NCBI RefSeq assembly: GCF_002209565.1
Contig: NZ_NJIH01000004.1
Coordinates: 248,001 to 312,000 of the forward strand
DNA from: Candidimonas nitroreducens
GTDB taxonomy: Bacteria > Pseudomonadota > Gammaproteobacteria > Burkholderiales > Burkholderiaceae_B
DNA length: 64,000 nucleotides
Reading direction: 5' to 3'
Both the position numbers and the translations under genes were made by a program. This document shows positions 24,119 to 32,931 of the stretch, piece by piece. Every line of letters begins with the position of its first letter. Positions within the stretch are counted from its first letter, which is position 1. The notes under the pieces are model-generated. The model had not been told where the DNA came from, did not search any database, and saw only the letters and a list, made by a program, of their open reading frames with translations.

Positions 24119-24856
24119 ATGAACATCATCGAGATCAACAATATCAGCAAGTGGTACGGCAAATATCAGGTATTGAACGACTGCTCGGTTCGCGTCGCCA
24201 AAGGCGAGGTGGTGGTAGTGTGCGGGCCGTCCGGTTCGGGCAAATCGACGTTGATCAAGACCGTCAACGGGCTGGAGTCGTTCCAGCAAGGCGACATCGT
24301 GGTCGACGGCACCCATCTGAACGACGCCATCGATTTCCCGAAACTGCGCACCCGCGTGGGCATGGTCTTCCAGAAATTCGAGCTCTTTCCCCATCTGACC
24401 GCCACCGAAAACATCACGCTGGGCCCGATCAAGGCCTTGTCGCGGGACAAGGCCGCGGCGCGCGAGAAGGCGCACGCCTTGCTGCGGCGCGTCGGCCTGC
24501 TGGAGCACAAGGACAAATACCCGGCGCAGCTGTCCGGCGGCCAGCAGCAGCGGGTCGCGATTGCCCGGGCGCTTGCGATGGATCCGATCGCGATACTGTT
24601 CGACGAGCCGACATCGGCGCTCGACCCGGAAATGGTCACCGAAGTGCTGGACGTCATGACCGATCTTGCCAACGAGGGCATGACGATGATAGTCGTGACC
24701 CACGAAATGGGGTTCGCCAGGCGGGTTGCCGACCGGGTGATTTTCATCGACGGCGGCAGCATCGTCGAAGACTGCCCCAAGGAAGAGTTTTTCGACAACT
24801 CGGAACGCAGGCCCGACCGGGTCAAGTATTTTCTCTCGAAGATCCTGTCGCATTGA
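24119..24856 (+). CDS. ABC transporter ATP-binding protein, polar amino-acid type (GltL/GlnQ-like)
   Basis: 245 residues with all nucleotide-binding motifs: Walker A GPSGSGKST, Q-loop VFQKFELFPHLT, signature LSGGQQQRVAIARALA, Walker B ILFDEPTSALDPE and the switch VTHEMGFARR. The sequence is typical of the GlnQ/GltL subfamily that powers polar amino-acid importers. It works with the two permeases encoded immediately downstream and the binding protein upstream. Confidence 0.93.
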   Translation: MNIIEINNISKWYGKYQVLNDCSVRVAKGEVVVVCGPSGSGKSTLIKTVNGLESFQQGDIVVDGTHLNDAIDFPKLRTRVGMVFQKFELFPHLTATENITLGPIKALSRDKAAAREKAHALLRRVGLLEHKDKYPAQLSGGQQQRVAIARALAMDPIAILFDEPTSALDPEMVTEVLDVMTDLANEGMTMIVVTHEMGFARRVADRVIFIDGGSIVEDCPKEEFFDNSERRPDRVKYFLSKILSH

Positions 24857-24917
24857 CGGCAGGCCCGCATTTCGATTCGACGGCGCACCTTATGGCAGGT
24901 GACGGAAAGAGAGCGAC

Positions 24918-25643
24918 ATGAATGTACTTTTCGATATATCTGTAGACCCCGATTTTCCGTGGTGGCAATACCTGCTGAACGGCTTGGGCATAAGCCTGGC
25001 CCTGGTAGCCTGCGCCTTCGTCATCGCCATTCTGGTGGGGTCTGTAGTCGGCGTGATGCGCACCACCCGCAACCCGTGGATGCGGCGGTTCAGCATCTAC
25101 TATGTTTTCGTATTCAGGAACATCCCGCTGCTGGTGCAGTTCTTCCTGTGGTTCTACGTCGTTCCCGGCCTGTCCGAATCCATAAAGCACCTGGTGCTTG
25201 CCGTGGGCCCCGACGTCAGCCAGTTCGCGGCGGCCGTCTTGTGCCTGGGCATATATACCTCGGCCCGAATCGCCGAAGACGTCCGTAGCGGCATAGAAGC
25301 CATAGAAGGCGGACAGCGCCAGGCGGCCTACGCGGTGGGCCTGCGGGAATTCGGCGTGTACCGGCACGTGCTGCTGCCGGTCGCGTACCGGATCATCATC
25401 CCGCAGCTGACTTCCGAGGCCACCAGCCTGGTGAAAAATTCGTCGGTCGCCTATTCAATCGGCCTGGCGGAACTGTTTTCCCGCACATTGACCATGGGCG
25501 AGCTGACTTTTCGCTACACGACAGCCTTTCTCGCATCCGCGGTCGGCTACGTGTCCGTCACGCTGGTATTGACGGCGCTGATGATCTTGCTTGAAAGAAG
25601 ATTCCGCCTGCTTTCGTCCCTGTCGGGTGGAGCGCACTCATGA
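24918..25643 (+). CDS. ABC transporter permease, amino-acid type (GltJ-like)
   Basis: 241 residues with about five membrane segments. The HisM/GltJ permease signature is present: VFRNIPLLVQFFLWFYVVPGL and the EAA loop SGIEAIEGGQRQAAYAVGLREFGVYRHVLLPVA. The stop overlaps the start of the next permease by four bases (ATGA). Two non-identical permeases with one ATPase is the layout of glutamate/aspartate importers. Confidence 0.9.
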   Translation: MNVLFDISVDPDFPWWQYLLNGLGISLALVACAFVIAILVGSVVGVMRTTRNPWMRRFSIYYVFVFRNIPLLVQFFLWFYVVPGLSESIKHLVLAVGPDVSQFAAAVLCLGIYTSARIAEDVRSGIEAIEGGQRQAAYAVGLREFGVYRHVLLPVAYRIIIPQLTSEATSLVKNSSVAYSIGLAELFSRTLTMGELTFRYTTAFLASAVGYVSVTLVLTALMILLERRFRLLSSLSGGAHS

Positions 25644-26326
25644 CTGCATCGCTCTGGACACAAATTACCACGTACACGCCCTTTCTATGGGCCGGGCTGG
25701 AATACAGCATCCGCCTGACGGTGGTGGCCGCGATCGGGGGGCTGATCCTGGGCGGGATTCTTGCCGTGCTGCGCATACTCGGATGGCGGGCGGCGGCGTA
25801 TTTCGTTTCTTTTTATGTGAACGTTACCCGGGCCGTGCCGCTGCTGCTGGTCATATTCACGGTGTACATACTGACGCCCATCGCCATAAAAGGGATTTTC
25901 GGCCTGCCCTACCCGCCCAAGATCAGCGCGGCGGACAGCGCATATTTCACCTTTGCGCTATTCGAGGCAGCGTACTACTGCGAAATCATACGCTCGGGCA
26001 TCAACGGGGTATCGAGCAACCAGATGAATGCCGCCGAGGCGATAGGCCTGACGAAGCTGCAGGCCATGCGGTATGTCGTGCTGCCGCAGGCCTTGCGCAT
26101 TGCGATCCCCATGATCGTCACGCAGATCATCATCCTGTTCCAGGACGCGTCGCTGGTTTCGCTATTGAACGTCATCGATTTCGTCGGCGCGGCAAACATT
26201 ATTGCGGAACGCGATGGCCTGCTGGTCGAGATGTACTCGATTGTCGCCGTTGTATATTTGATAATATGTGGCGCCCTGAGCCTGGCCGTGGGCAAGCTGA
26301 ACAGGAAATTTGCCATCGCGAAATAG
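25640..26326 (+). CDS. ABC transporter permease, amino-acid type (GltK-like)
   Basis: 228 residues, the second permease of the importer. Features are FYVNVTRAVPLLLVIFTVYIL and the EAA loop SGINGVSSNQMNAAEAIGLTKLQAMRYVVLPQALR that docks to the ATPase. It is translationally coupled to the first permease. About 80 bases separate it from the following GntR gene. Confidence 0.9.
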   Translation: MTASLWTQITTYTPFLWAGLEYSIRLTVVAAIGGLILGGILAVLRILGWRAAAYFVSFYVNVTRAVPLLLVIFTVYILTPIAIKGIFGLPYPPKISAADSAYFTFALFEAAYYCEIIRSGINGVSSNQMNAAEAIGLTKLQAMRYVVLPQALRIAIPMIVTQIIILFQDASLVSLLNVIDFVGAANIIAERDGLLVEMYSIVAVVYLIICGALSLAVGKLNRKFAIAK

Positions 26327-26406
26327 AAGAACCGGCTCTCGGCGCCCTATGGCCGCCCCGGGCCACGGAAGCCAAGCACGGCGGCGATTCTTCGCTAGAG
26401 GATATA

Positions 26407-27099
26407 TTGACGAACACTACTCAAGCCGACGGATACGACGAGGCGGCCGACCAGGGGGCGACGGTCGAGCAAATTGTCGATGCCCTGGAAGAGGACATCG
26501 TGCTCGGCTATCTCAACCCGCGCGAACGGCTGACCGAAGACAATCTGCGCGAGCGCTTCTCGGCAACGCGCCATGCCGTGCGGCAGGCATTGATGGTTCT
26601 CGAAAAGCGCTGCCTGATCGAGCGCCGCAAGAATTTCGGTGCGGCGGTAAAGTCATATACGCGCAAGGAAGTCATCGACTTGTACTCGGTGCGCGAAACC
26701 CTGGAAATCAGCGGCGCACAACAAATCCCCTTCCCCGTGCCGAGTTCGGAACTGCAAAAACTCATCGATGTGCAGGAACGTCACGATCAGGCCGCGCGAA
26801 CCGGAAACATGCGTGCGGCCTTCAAGGCCAATATCGCCTTTCATCAAGCCTTGTTCAATCTGACGGGCAACAATATTCTCGCCACCGTCATAGAAGACTT
26901 CGCCCGCCGGGCCCACGTGATCCGCTTCATCTCCATGGCCAATCCGGATCTGCTCGAGAAGGCTCGCCGAGACCACTGGAAGATCATCCGGGCAATCGAG
27001 CGCCAAGATCGCGAGGAGCTGGTGCTGGTGTGCCGCGACCACCTGTTGCCATCACGCGATACTTACCTTGCGCAATTCCGCCATCGCGACGAGCCATGA
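26407..27099 (+). CDS. GntR-family regulator (FCD subfamily) of the sugar-acid operon
   Basis: About 230 residues from a TTG start at 26407 that follows CTAGAGGATATA, a good ribosome site. The winged helix contains LRERFSATRHAVRQALMVLEKRCLIERR; the FCD effector domain contains the helical VRETLEISGA and FHQALFNLTGNN motifs. Lying inside the operon, it probably controls it through the 22-bp palindrome before the first gene. Other in-frame codons upstream are possible starts but have no ribosome site. Its stop overlaps the next ATG (ATGA). Confidence 0.85.
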   Translation: MTNTTQADGYDEAADQGATVEQIVDALEEDIVLGYLNPRERLTEDNLRERFSATRHAVRQALMVLEKRCLIERRKNFGAAVKSYTRKEVIDLYSVRETLEISGAQQIPFPVPSSELQKLIDVQERHDQAARTGNMRAAFKANIAFHQALFNLTGNNILATVIEDFARRAHVIRFISMANPDLLEKARRDHWKIIRAIERQDREELVLVCRDHLLPSRDTYLAQFRHRDEP

Positions 27100-28028
27100 C
27101 CGCCAAAATCAAGCTGCTGCAAATCGGACAGTTCCCGGAAGACGCCCAGAATCTGATCAAAGCCCAATTCAACTGCATTCTTCCCGCGCAGCTGGATCAA
27201 AATCCCCAACTGCGCACAGACATACGCGGCATCGTCACCCGCAGCAATTATCGTATTCCGGAAGACACCGTCCGATCGCTGCCGAACCTGGGCATCATCG
27301 CGACCTGCGGCGTGGGCTACGACGGCATCCCCGTCAAGCTCGCGCACGCGCGCGACGTGGTCGTCACCAATACGCCCGACGTGCTCAATAGCGCCGTCGC
27401 GGAATTGACCGTGGGGCTGATTCTCGCGCTGCTGCGCCGTTTGCCTGCCGCGCACCACTACGTGCACGCGAACCGGTGGCCCGAGGGCCCCTTCCCCCTG
27501 GGGGAAAGCCTGGCGGGCAAGCACGTGGGGATCGTGGGATACGGGCGCATAGGCAAAAGCATAGCCGAGCGGCTTTCAGTGTTCGGCGCGCATCTGGCCT
27601 ACCATGGCCGCAGGCGCCAGCCAGTGGACATGGCCTACCAGCCAGACTTGACGGCGCTCGCCCGCGACAGCGACATCCTGGTGCTCGCGGCGCCCGGCGG
27701 ACAGGCCACGACCCACATGATAAACGCGCAGGTGCTGTCCGCGCTGGGCGCGGCCGGCTACCTGGTGAACATTGCCCGCGGCTCGCTGGTCAACGAGACA
27801 GACCTGGTAAATGCCTTGTCCAGCGGCGCCATTGCCGGCGCGGCACTCGACGTTCATGCGGCCGAACCGCACGTAAACCAAGAGCTGTTGAAACTGGACA
27901 ACGTGATACTGACGCCGCACATGGGCAGCGCCACGCACCAGACCAGAATGGCCATGGCGGAACTCACGCTGTCCAATTTACGCCGGTTTTTCGAAGGCAA
28001 GCCGGTGCTGACGCCGGTTTCTTCTTAG
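27096..28028 (+). CDS. D-2-hydroxyacid dehydrogenase (glyoxylate/hydroxypyruvate reductase-like)
   Basis: 310 residues of the D-isomer-specific 2-hydroxyacid dehydrogenase family. The Rossmann motif is GIVGYGRIGKSIAERL, the catalytic Arg region is IARGSLVNE, and the acid pair is AAEPHVN with His in LTPHMGSAT. It likely reduces glyoxylate, hydroxypyruvate or a related 2-oxo acid formed by the aldolase. It is coupled to the GntR gene by a four-base overlap and ends overlapping the stop of the convergent LuxR-type gene. Confidence 0.88.
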   Translation: MTAKIKLLQIGQFPEDAQNLIKAQFNCILPAQLDQNPQLRTDIRGIVTRSNYRIPEDTVRSLPNLGIIATCGVGYDGIPVKLAHARDVVVTNTPDVLNSAVAELTVGLILALLRRLPAAHHYVHANRWPEGPFPLGESLAGKHVGIVGYGRIGKSIAERLSVFGAHLAYHGRRRQPVDMAYQPDLTALARDSDILVLAAPGGQATTHMINAQVLSALGAAGYLVNIARGSLVNETDLVNALSSGAIAGAALDVHAAEPHVNQELLKLDNVILTPHMGSATHQTRMAMAELTLSNLRRFFEGKPVLTPVSS

Positions 28029-29134
28029 CACAGGCGCGCCAGCAGCGCGACCAGCTGCCCCTGCCGGGCCGTTCCCGTCTTGCGAAACAGGCTGGCCAGC
28101 TGCGAACGCAAGGTCGTGATGCGCACGGCGCGCTGCTCGGCGGCTTCCTGCAGCGAACAGCCGGTCAGCAACAGCATGGCCAGCTCGGCTTCTTTGGCGC
28201 TCAGGTCGAACAAGTTCTGCAGGCGGGCCTGCGCATCGCAGGCCCCGTCTATGCCCATGGTGCGTATGACAATGGACGCGGCATATTGGGCGTTGAGGCC
28301 ATATTCCATGGCATCCATCAATGGATAGACCGACAGCACCAGGGCCGGGCCGCGCTCGGTGTGCAATACCAGCTCGCCCGTGGGAAGCCGCGCCTGGCCC
28401 GGCGCGGCGCAGGCCCGGGATATCAAATCGTCCAGCACATTGCCGTCCCGGCTGTCGCGGACGTCGAGCCGCTTCTGGACGACCAGAACCGGCATCGCTG
28501 CTGTGGAAAACAGCCGGTCGGCGGTGGCGTTCATGTGCAGCACGTGCCGCTGGCGGTTGACGATCAGGTGCGCGATGTGCATCTGGTCGAACGCCGAGGA
28601 GTGCGCGTCGAGCCGGAGCCTGGCCAGGTGCTGCCGGATGCGGACGGCATGCTGCAGCACGGGCTGCAGCGAGGCCATGGTGTCGATATCGTGCCCGTTG
28701 AAGTCGGTTTGTCCCGTGCCCCGGTTGAGCGTGAAAATCGTATTGACGCCCTGCTGGTCGAACACTTTCAGCAGCAACACCCCCTGCATGTCCTGTGGCG
28801 CGAACCACTCGTTATAGATGACGGATCGGAGAAAATCCGGCTTGTCCAGGACGGACTGGTCGGTATATACGCTGCATCGCGGGTTCTGCGCGGGGCCCGC
28901 CTGCAGCGGGTCGAAGCGCATCAGATCGTTCCAGTACAGATCCGAATAATATTGATCGCAGTCTCCGTGGATGCGGTCAAAACGCCCGTCCTGCTTGATC
29001 AGCAGCGATGCCGCCTTGCAATCGAACGCCTGGCGGATGCTTTCGCAGGCCCGGGCCCACTGGCCCGTGTCGTGCGCGGCCTCGTAAATTAAAGCGGACA
29101 GGCCGGCAAGCGAGTCCGAAGAAAGCGTGCTCAT
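28025..29134 (-). CDS. LuxR-type transcriptional regulator, orphan
   Basis: 369 residues from the ATG at 29134. The C-terminal 60 residues form a LuxR-type helix-turn-helix (LSAKEAELAMLLLTGCSLQEAAEQRAVRITTLRSQLASLFRK region, read in parts). The N-terminal two thirds carry no named sensor domain I can place with certainty; the middle LIVNRQRHVLHMNATADRLF is PAS-like. No autoinducer synthase is nearby. It is convergent with the dehydrogenase gene and shares its stop region with it. The target is unknown. Confidence 0.75.
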   Translation of the reverse strand: MSTLSSDSLAGLSALIYEAAHDTGQWARACESIRQAFDCKAASLLIKQDGRFDRIHGDCDQYYSDLYWNDLMRFDPLQAGPAQNPRCSVYTDQSVLDKPDFLRSVIYNEWFAPQDMQGVLLLKVFDQQGVNTIFTLNRGTGQTDFNGHDIDTMASLQPVLQHAVRIRQHLARLRLDAHSSAFDQMHIAHLIVNRQRHVLHMNATADRLFSTAAMPVLVVQKRLDVRDSRDGNVLDDLISRACAAPGQARLPTGELVLHTERGPALVLSVYPLMDAMEYGLNAQYAASIVIRTMGIDGACDAQARLQNLFDLSAKEAELAMLLLTGCSLQEAAEQRAVRITTLRSQLASLFRKTGTARQGQLVALLARLC

Positions 29135-29456
29135 GCGCGTTGAACGGCAGCGCGCGCCATACACATGACAAATCGAAGGATGCAGCCATCCCTGTTTGCT
29201 CGCATGCGGATCCCCTTGCGATTGCTTGTATTGCCGGTACACCCCTGCCCGGCAAGCACTTTTTATTGAGCCGAGTCTACCAAAGAATGGCAGGCAATAG
29301 CTCATTCAAATGAATGAATCGCTGTTGCGCTGCACATGATAGATTTTCGGGGTTCACAGGCCGGCCGATGGCCGAGACACCCCGCCTCCCTGCAAGCGGC
29401 ACGGGGCAAAGCAAAATGGCGGCCCGCCACGCAAACAGCCCGGTAACGACTACGCC
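29135..29456. other. Divergent spacer between the LuxR-type and LprI-like genes
   Basis: This 322-bp stretch has no supported gene. It holds CATTCAAATGAATG (29303-29316), an inverted repeat with 6-bp arms that could be an operator for either divergent gene, and an AT-rich patch around 29259-29270. Nothing else stands out. Confidence 0.35.
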
Positions 29457-31199
29457 ATGACCAGAACCATCCAGCAGCGGCCGCCGCGCCGAGCCAAGCG
29501 GCCACGCGGCGCCACGACGACAGCAGCCGTACCGGCCAGACTGTGGGCCTGCGTGCTGGCCTGCGGCATCGCCGGCGCCATGCCGGCACCGGCGCAAAGC
29601 GCGTCGGCAGGCTTCGATTGCACCAAGGCCACACGCCAGATCGACAAGGCGATCTGCGGCTGGGACACGGTGGCCGCACTCGACGGCCGGATGACGGCAG
29701 CCTACAAGACGGCGCTCGCCGCGCAGCACGGCGAGGCCGCCGTTGCCGCGGCCAGGCAAAGCCAAAGGGAATGGCTGGCCCGGCGCGACCGCCGCTGCGC
29801 ACTGAACAAGGTCACCCCCAGGGAAGGCAGCGAAGAAGGGCTCAGCCCCCGGCAATTCGGCCAGCTGATGTGCCTGCAGACCGCCTATCCGGCACGCATC
29901 GCCCAGCTCATGGACATCGCCGCCGCCCCCCTGGTGCCGCGCAAGGTCGAAACCGTGCCTGTCGAACCATTGCAGGCGGCCTACCCCGACGACTGGAGCC
30001 AGGCCGGCTATCAGGCCCAGTTTTCGCCCGACAAGACGCTGATGGCGCTGGGCGTCGAGGACGGTGCCGGCTACATCAAGCAAGTCTGGCTCTACCAGCC
30101 GGCCAGCGGGCGCCTGGTTGCCGCCTCCCCCCGCACGCATGTCAGCCGGCCGGCACAACGTGGGGACATTTCCGATCTGAATACCTGGATCTGGGGACGC
30201 GATGGCCGCCTGTACATTCAAGCCAAACACCCCCTCGGCCCAGGCAGCCTGTTCGCCGCCGATATGCAGGGCTATGCCGAACTACGCGACCCGCCACCGG
30301 ACGTCGCCAGACATCTAGCAAACCTGGATGCCGCGCGCTCGCGGGCTCCCGCCCCCGGTACGCCGCCCCAGGAAAAACAGCCGCCCGGCTTCGACGACGA
30401 CAGCTACGACGAACAGCAAGGCGGCAATTTCACCGCCTGGGCGCAGAACAAGGGGCATGGCTCCTTCGACCTGATGGCGGCGGGCGCGGGCGACACGGCG
30501 CCGCGCCTCATCGCCTCGGGCGGCTGGGAACTCAGGGCCTTCTTGTTCGACCCGAGCGGCACGCGCCTGTTCTACAACGGCACAGACGGGCTGGTCGTCA
30601 CCGACCCCGCCACCGGCACGACGCGCCGCCTTCAGGGCACGCGCGGCACTACGTCCGAAGTGCGGCCGATCAATATGTCTGCGGACGGCGCGATCCTGGT
30701 CTACTCCGCCAGCGGCGGCTGCACGCGCGATGCCGCCCACGAAATCGACCTCGACGCGGACGATGACGACGGCAAGCGAGTATGCGTGGCCTATCTGCCC
30801 GCCGTGGCCGGCGCAGCCGCCACGGCCCCGGCACTTGCCGCGCCCGCGGCGGAAGAAGGCTCCGCCCACGCCGACCGCTGGCTGGGGAAATGGCAAGGCA
30901 GCGGCGAAGGGGCTCTTAGGGCCGACATCCACCGCGATACCGCCAAACCCGGCCATCTGGCCGTCGACCTTTATACCTCGGCGCCGGGCTGCTCGGGCGC
31001 GGTCACGCTTTACGGCCAGCCGCAGGGCGCCAAACTGCAAGGCACCAGCCACGACCCCGACCAGCCTGCCGCGCCGGCCTGCACCATCGAATTTTCGCTC
31101 GACCACGCAGGCGCGCTGAAATCCGAGGTGGCCGGCCCCTGCTCTTACTACCATGGCGCCAGCTGCGGCTTTGACGGCAGCATGACTCGATCCAAGTAA
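29457..31199 (+). CDS. Secreted LprI-like protein with propeller-like repeats
   Basis: 580 residues. A basic leader and hydrophobic segment (about 28-50) suggest export. Residues 50-150 match the LprI / DUF1311 lysozyme-inhibitor-like domain: FDCTKATRQIDKAICGWDTVAALDGRM and QREWLARRDRRC with paired Cys. The centre (about 185-440) has spaced blade-like motifs such as YQAQFSPDKTLMALG and FLFDPSGTRLFYNG, typical of a WD40/TolB-like beta-propeller. The C-terminal 110 residues carry two more Cys pairs. LprI domains are known in a lysozyme inhibitor; the full-length function here is unknown. Confidence 0.65.
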   Translation: MTRTIQQRPPRRAKRPRGATTTAAVPARLWACVLACGIAGAMPAPAQSASAGFDCTKATRQIDKAICGWDTVAALDGRMTAAYKTALAAQHGEAAVAAARQSQREWLARRDRRCALNKVTPREGSEEGLSPRQFGQLMCLQTAYPARIAQLMDIAAAPLVPRKVETVPVEPLQAAYPDDWSQAGYQAQFSPDKTLMALGVEDGAGYIKQVWLYQPASGRLVAASPRTHVSRPAQRGDISDLNTWIWGRDGRLYIQAKHPLGPGSLFAADMQGYAELRDPPPDVARHLANLDAARSRAPAPGTPPQEKQPPGFDDDSYDEQQGGNFTAWAQNKGHGSFDLMAAGAGDTAPRLIASGGWELRAFLFDPSGTRLFYNGTDGLVVTDPATGTTRRLQGTRGTTSEVRPINMSADGAILVYSASGGCTRDAAHEIDLDADDDDGKRVCVAYLPAVAGAAATAPALAAPAAEEGSAHADRWLGKWQGSGEGALRADIHRDTAKPGHLAVDLYTSAPGCSGAVTLYGQPQGAKLQGTSHDPDQPAAPACTIEFSLDHAGALKSEVAGPCSYYHGASCGFDGSMTRSK

Positions 31200-31249
31200 G
31201 GCCCCATCGAGCCGCAACGGCACGGCCAGGGTTTCGTGCCGGGCCAGGG

Positions 31250-31507
31250 CTATGACAGGGTCGCCCCGCGGATAAGCACAGGCGCCGCCGCCCGGGCGCT
31301 CGTCAGCAGCAAGAGCCGCCCGGTTCCCGGCACCGGCACCAGGCAGCCCCTGCCCGGCAGGTAGGCCACCGGCTTGAACTCGCGCCCCTCCAGCCGCGAC
31401 AGAACCGTATGCGCAAGATAGAAGGTTCGGTAGGCCGGCGCGCACGATGCCGGCGCAAGCATTGCTCTCGGGCGAGGCGGCCTGGGCAAACGCAGGATTC
31501 CTGGCAA
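31250..31507 (-). CDS. Doubtful small ORF, possible gene remnant
   Basis: An 85-codon frame on the minus strand between two larger genes. The C-terminal part (HTVLSRLEGREFKPVAYLPG and onward) reads like a real protein, but there is no clear ribosome site and I recognise no family. It may be a degenerate gene or chance coding in GC-rich DNA. The rest of the 31200-31617 gap shows only the terminator listed next. Confidence 0.2.
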   Translation of the reverse strand: MPGILRLPRPPRPRAMLAPASCAPAYRTFYLAHTVLSRLEGREFKPVAYLPGRGCLVPVPGTGRLLLLTSARAAAPVLIRGATLS

Positions 31508-31594
31508 ATACTCGGGGGTTTTCCATAGTCCTCTTGGCTACCGGGCGGGCGCATCGCAGCCTTGGTTTTCGTTCTATACGCCTCAGGGCAAAAG

Positions 31595-31620
31595 GGCCTA
31601 TTTTATAGGCCGCGTTTTTA
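31595..31620 (-). terminator. Bidirectional hairpin terminator next to the PAS-LuxR gene
   Basis: GGCCTAT (31595-31601) pairs with ATAGGCC (31605-31611) around TTT. GCGTTTTTA follows on the plus strand and CTTTTG on the minus strand. It lies just past the stop of the minus-strand PAS-LuxR gene, and could also stop leftover transcription from the LprI-like gene. Confidence 0.65.
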
Positions 31621-32784
31621 CCTCCGCCGATTCCCCGCCGGCTTTTCGACATGGCCAGCATCGACGCTCACGCCACGCTCTCTCGCCCAGACGATCGCGG
31701 CGCCGCGCTTGTGTATGCCTATCTTGTCGTAGATGCGCGATATGTGATTGCGTATGGTGTTGCTGGAAATGGAGAGCTCGGCGGCGATGTCACTGTCGCC
31801 CAGCCCCTTGCACATCAAGCTCAGCACCTCGTATTCGCGCTGAGTCAGATCGGTCAGTTCCGCAGCCAGGGTGCCGGCGCCATTGCGTTTGCGCACCTGA
31901 GCGAGCTTTTCGATGAAAGCCCTGCTGAACCACGAGGCATCGCTCATCACGCTTTCCAGCGCCGCGATCAGGTCGCCATCGGCGTGCCGCTGCTCGGTAA
32001 GATCCTGCAAGGCGGCCAGGATGCAGCGCTGGCCGTGGATAGAAATGGTTTCGGCGGAAGCCAGGCAATGCCGCAGGGTCGCATCGTGGTGCCGGACATC
32101 GACCTCGAGATTCTTCGCGTAGCCCAGGGTCTTGATGGTGGCAATCAGGCGCTCGTGCTGCAGCCTGCTGAAGAAACCCGTCTCGACGGCCGTGCGGGTC
32201 ACGACATCGGCCGCGCTATAGCCGAACGTGTCGCTGAAGGCAGTATTGACGTCGACCAGGCCGATTACAGGCTGGGTAGCGATGAACATCGGCACCGGCG
32301 CGAGCCTGAACGTCTTGTAGAAGCATTCGTCCCATTCCGACGATGCTTGCCCATGCGCGCCGCGCGTCGAGGCACGGGAATCGCCCTGCGCCGCGCGACT
32401 GCGCGAGTCCGCTGCGCGCTCGCGGCGAAAACCGACATCGCGCATGACCAGTACCACGTGATACCCCTGTTTGTCGGCGGGCTTGGAAACCACGCGGGCA
32501 TTGATTTCCATCCATTTATACCCGCCGGGCTTGGTGCGCATCCGCACCACGGTGGGCGACCGGTCGTAGCCGTCGCGCATCAACGCCTCGTGGGCCATCG
32601 CCACCGCGGGCAGGTCTTCGGGATGAACGAAAACATCGGGCCCCTTGCCCACCATCTCTTCAAGGCGCCAACCAAGCAGTTGTTCACACGAAGGCGAGGT
32701 GTAGCTCATGACAAGGCTCGAATCCACCTCGCATATCATGTCGAAGGCGTGTTCGGCCAGGAAGCGGAAATCAGGCTCATCCAT
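31618..32784 (-). CDS. PAS-domain LuxR-type response regulator
   Basis: 388 residues. An N-terminal PAS domain (about 1-115: FRFLAEHAFDMICEVD, YTSPSCEQLLGW, then a PAC-like YKWMEINARVV) is followed by a low-complexity linker, a second PAS-like domain (about 155-270: FRLAPVPMFIAT, DVNTAFSDTFGYS) and a C-terminal LuxR helix-turn-helix (LTQREYEVLSLMCKGLGDSDIAAELSIS). It probably senses a small molecule, redox state or light directly, since there is no phosphorylation domain. The target genes are not indicated by the context. Confidence 0.85.
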   Translation of the reverse strand: MDEPDFRFLAEHAFDMICEVDSSLVMSYTSPSCEQLLGWRLEEMVGKGPDVFVHPEDLPAVAMAHEALMRDGYDRSPTVVRMRTKPGGYKWMEINARVVSKPADKQGYHVVLVMRDVGFRRERAADSRSRAAQGDSRASTRGAHGQASSEWDECFYKTFRLAPVPMFIATQPVIGLVDVNTAFSDTFGYSAADVVTRTAVETGFFSRLQHERLIATIKTLGYAKNLEVDVRHHDATLRHCLASAETISIHGQRCILAALQDLTEQRHADGDLIAALESVMSDASWFSRAFIEKLAQVRKRNGAGTLAAELTDLTQREYEVLSLMCKGLGDSDIAAELSISSNTIRNHISRIYDKIGIHKRGAAIVWARERGVSVDAGHVEKPAGNRRR

Positions 32785-32931
32785 ATGATGAGGGCCGGTT
32801 ATGGGTCGTATTTATTCTCCGTCCCAATATATCAGCTCTCGGCACGGGGATAGCCTGGCGTCCATTACCAAGCCCGACAGTTGTTACTATTGTTGTCCGG
32901 ACGGGGGCGCGCCGGCTGGCGCCACTAAGGA

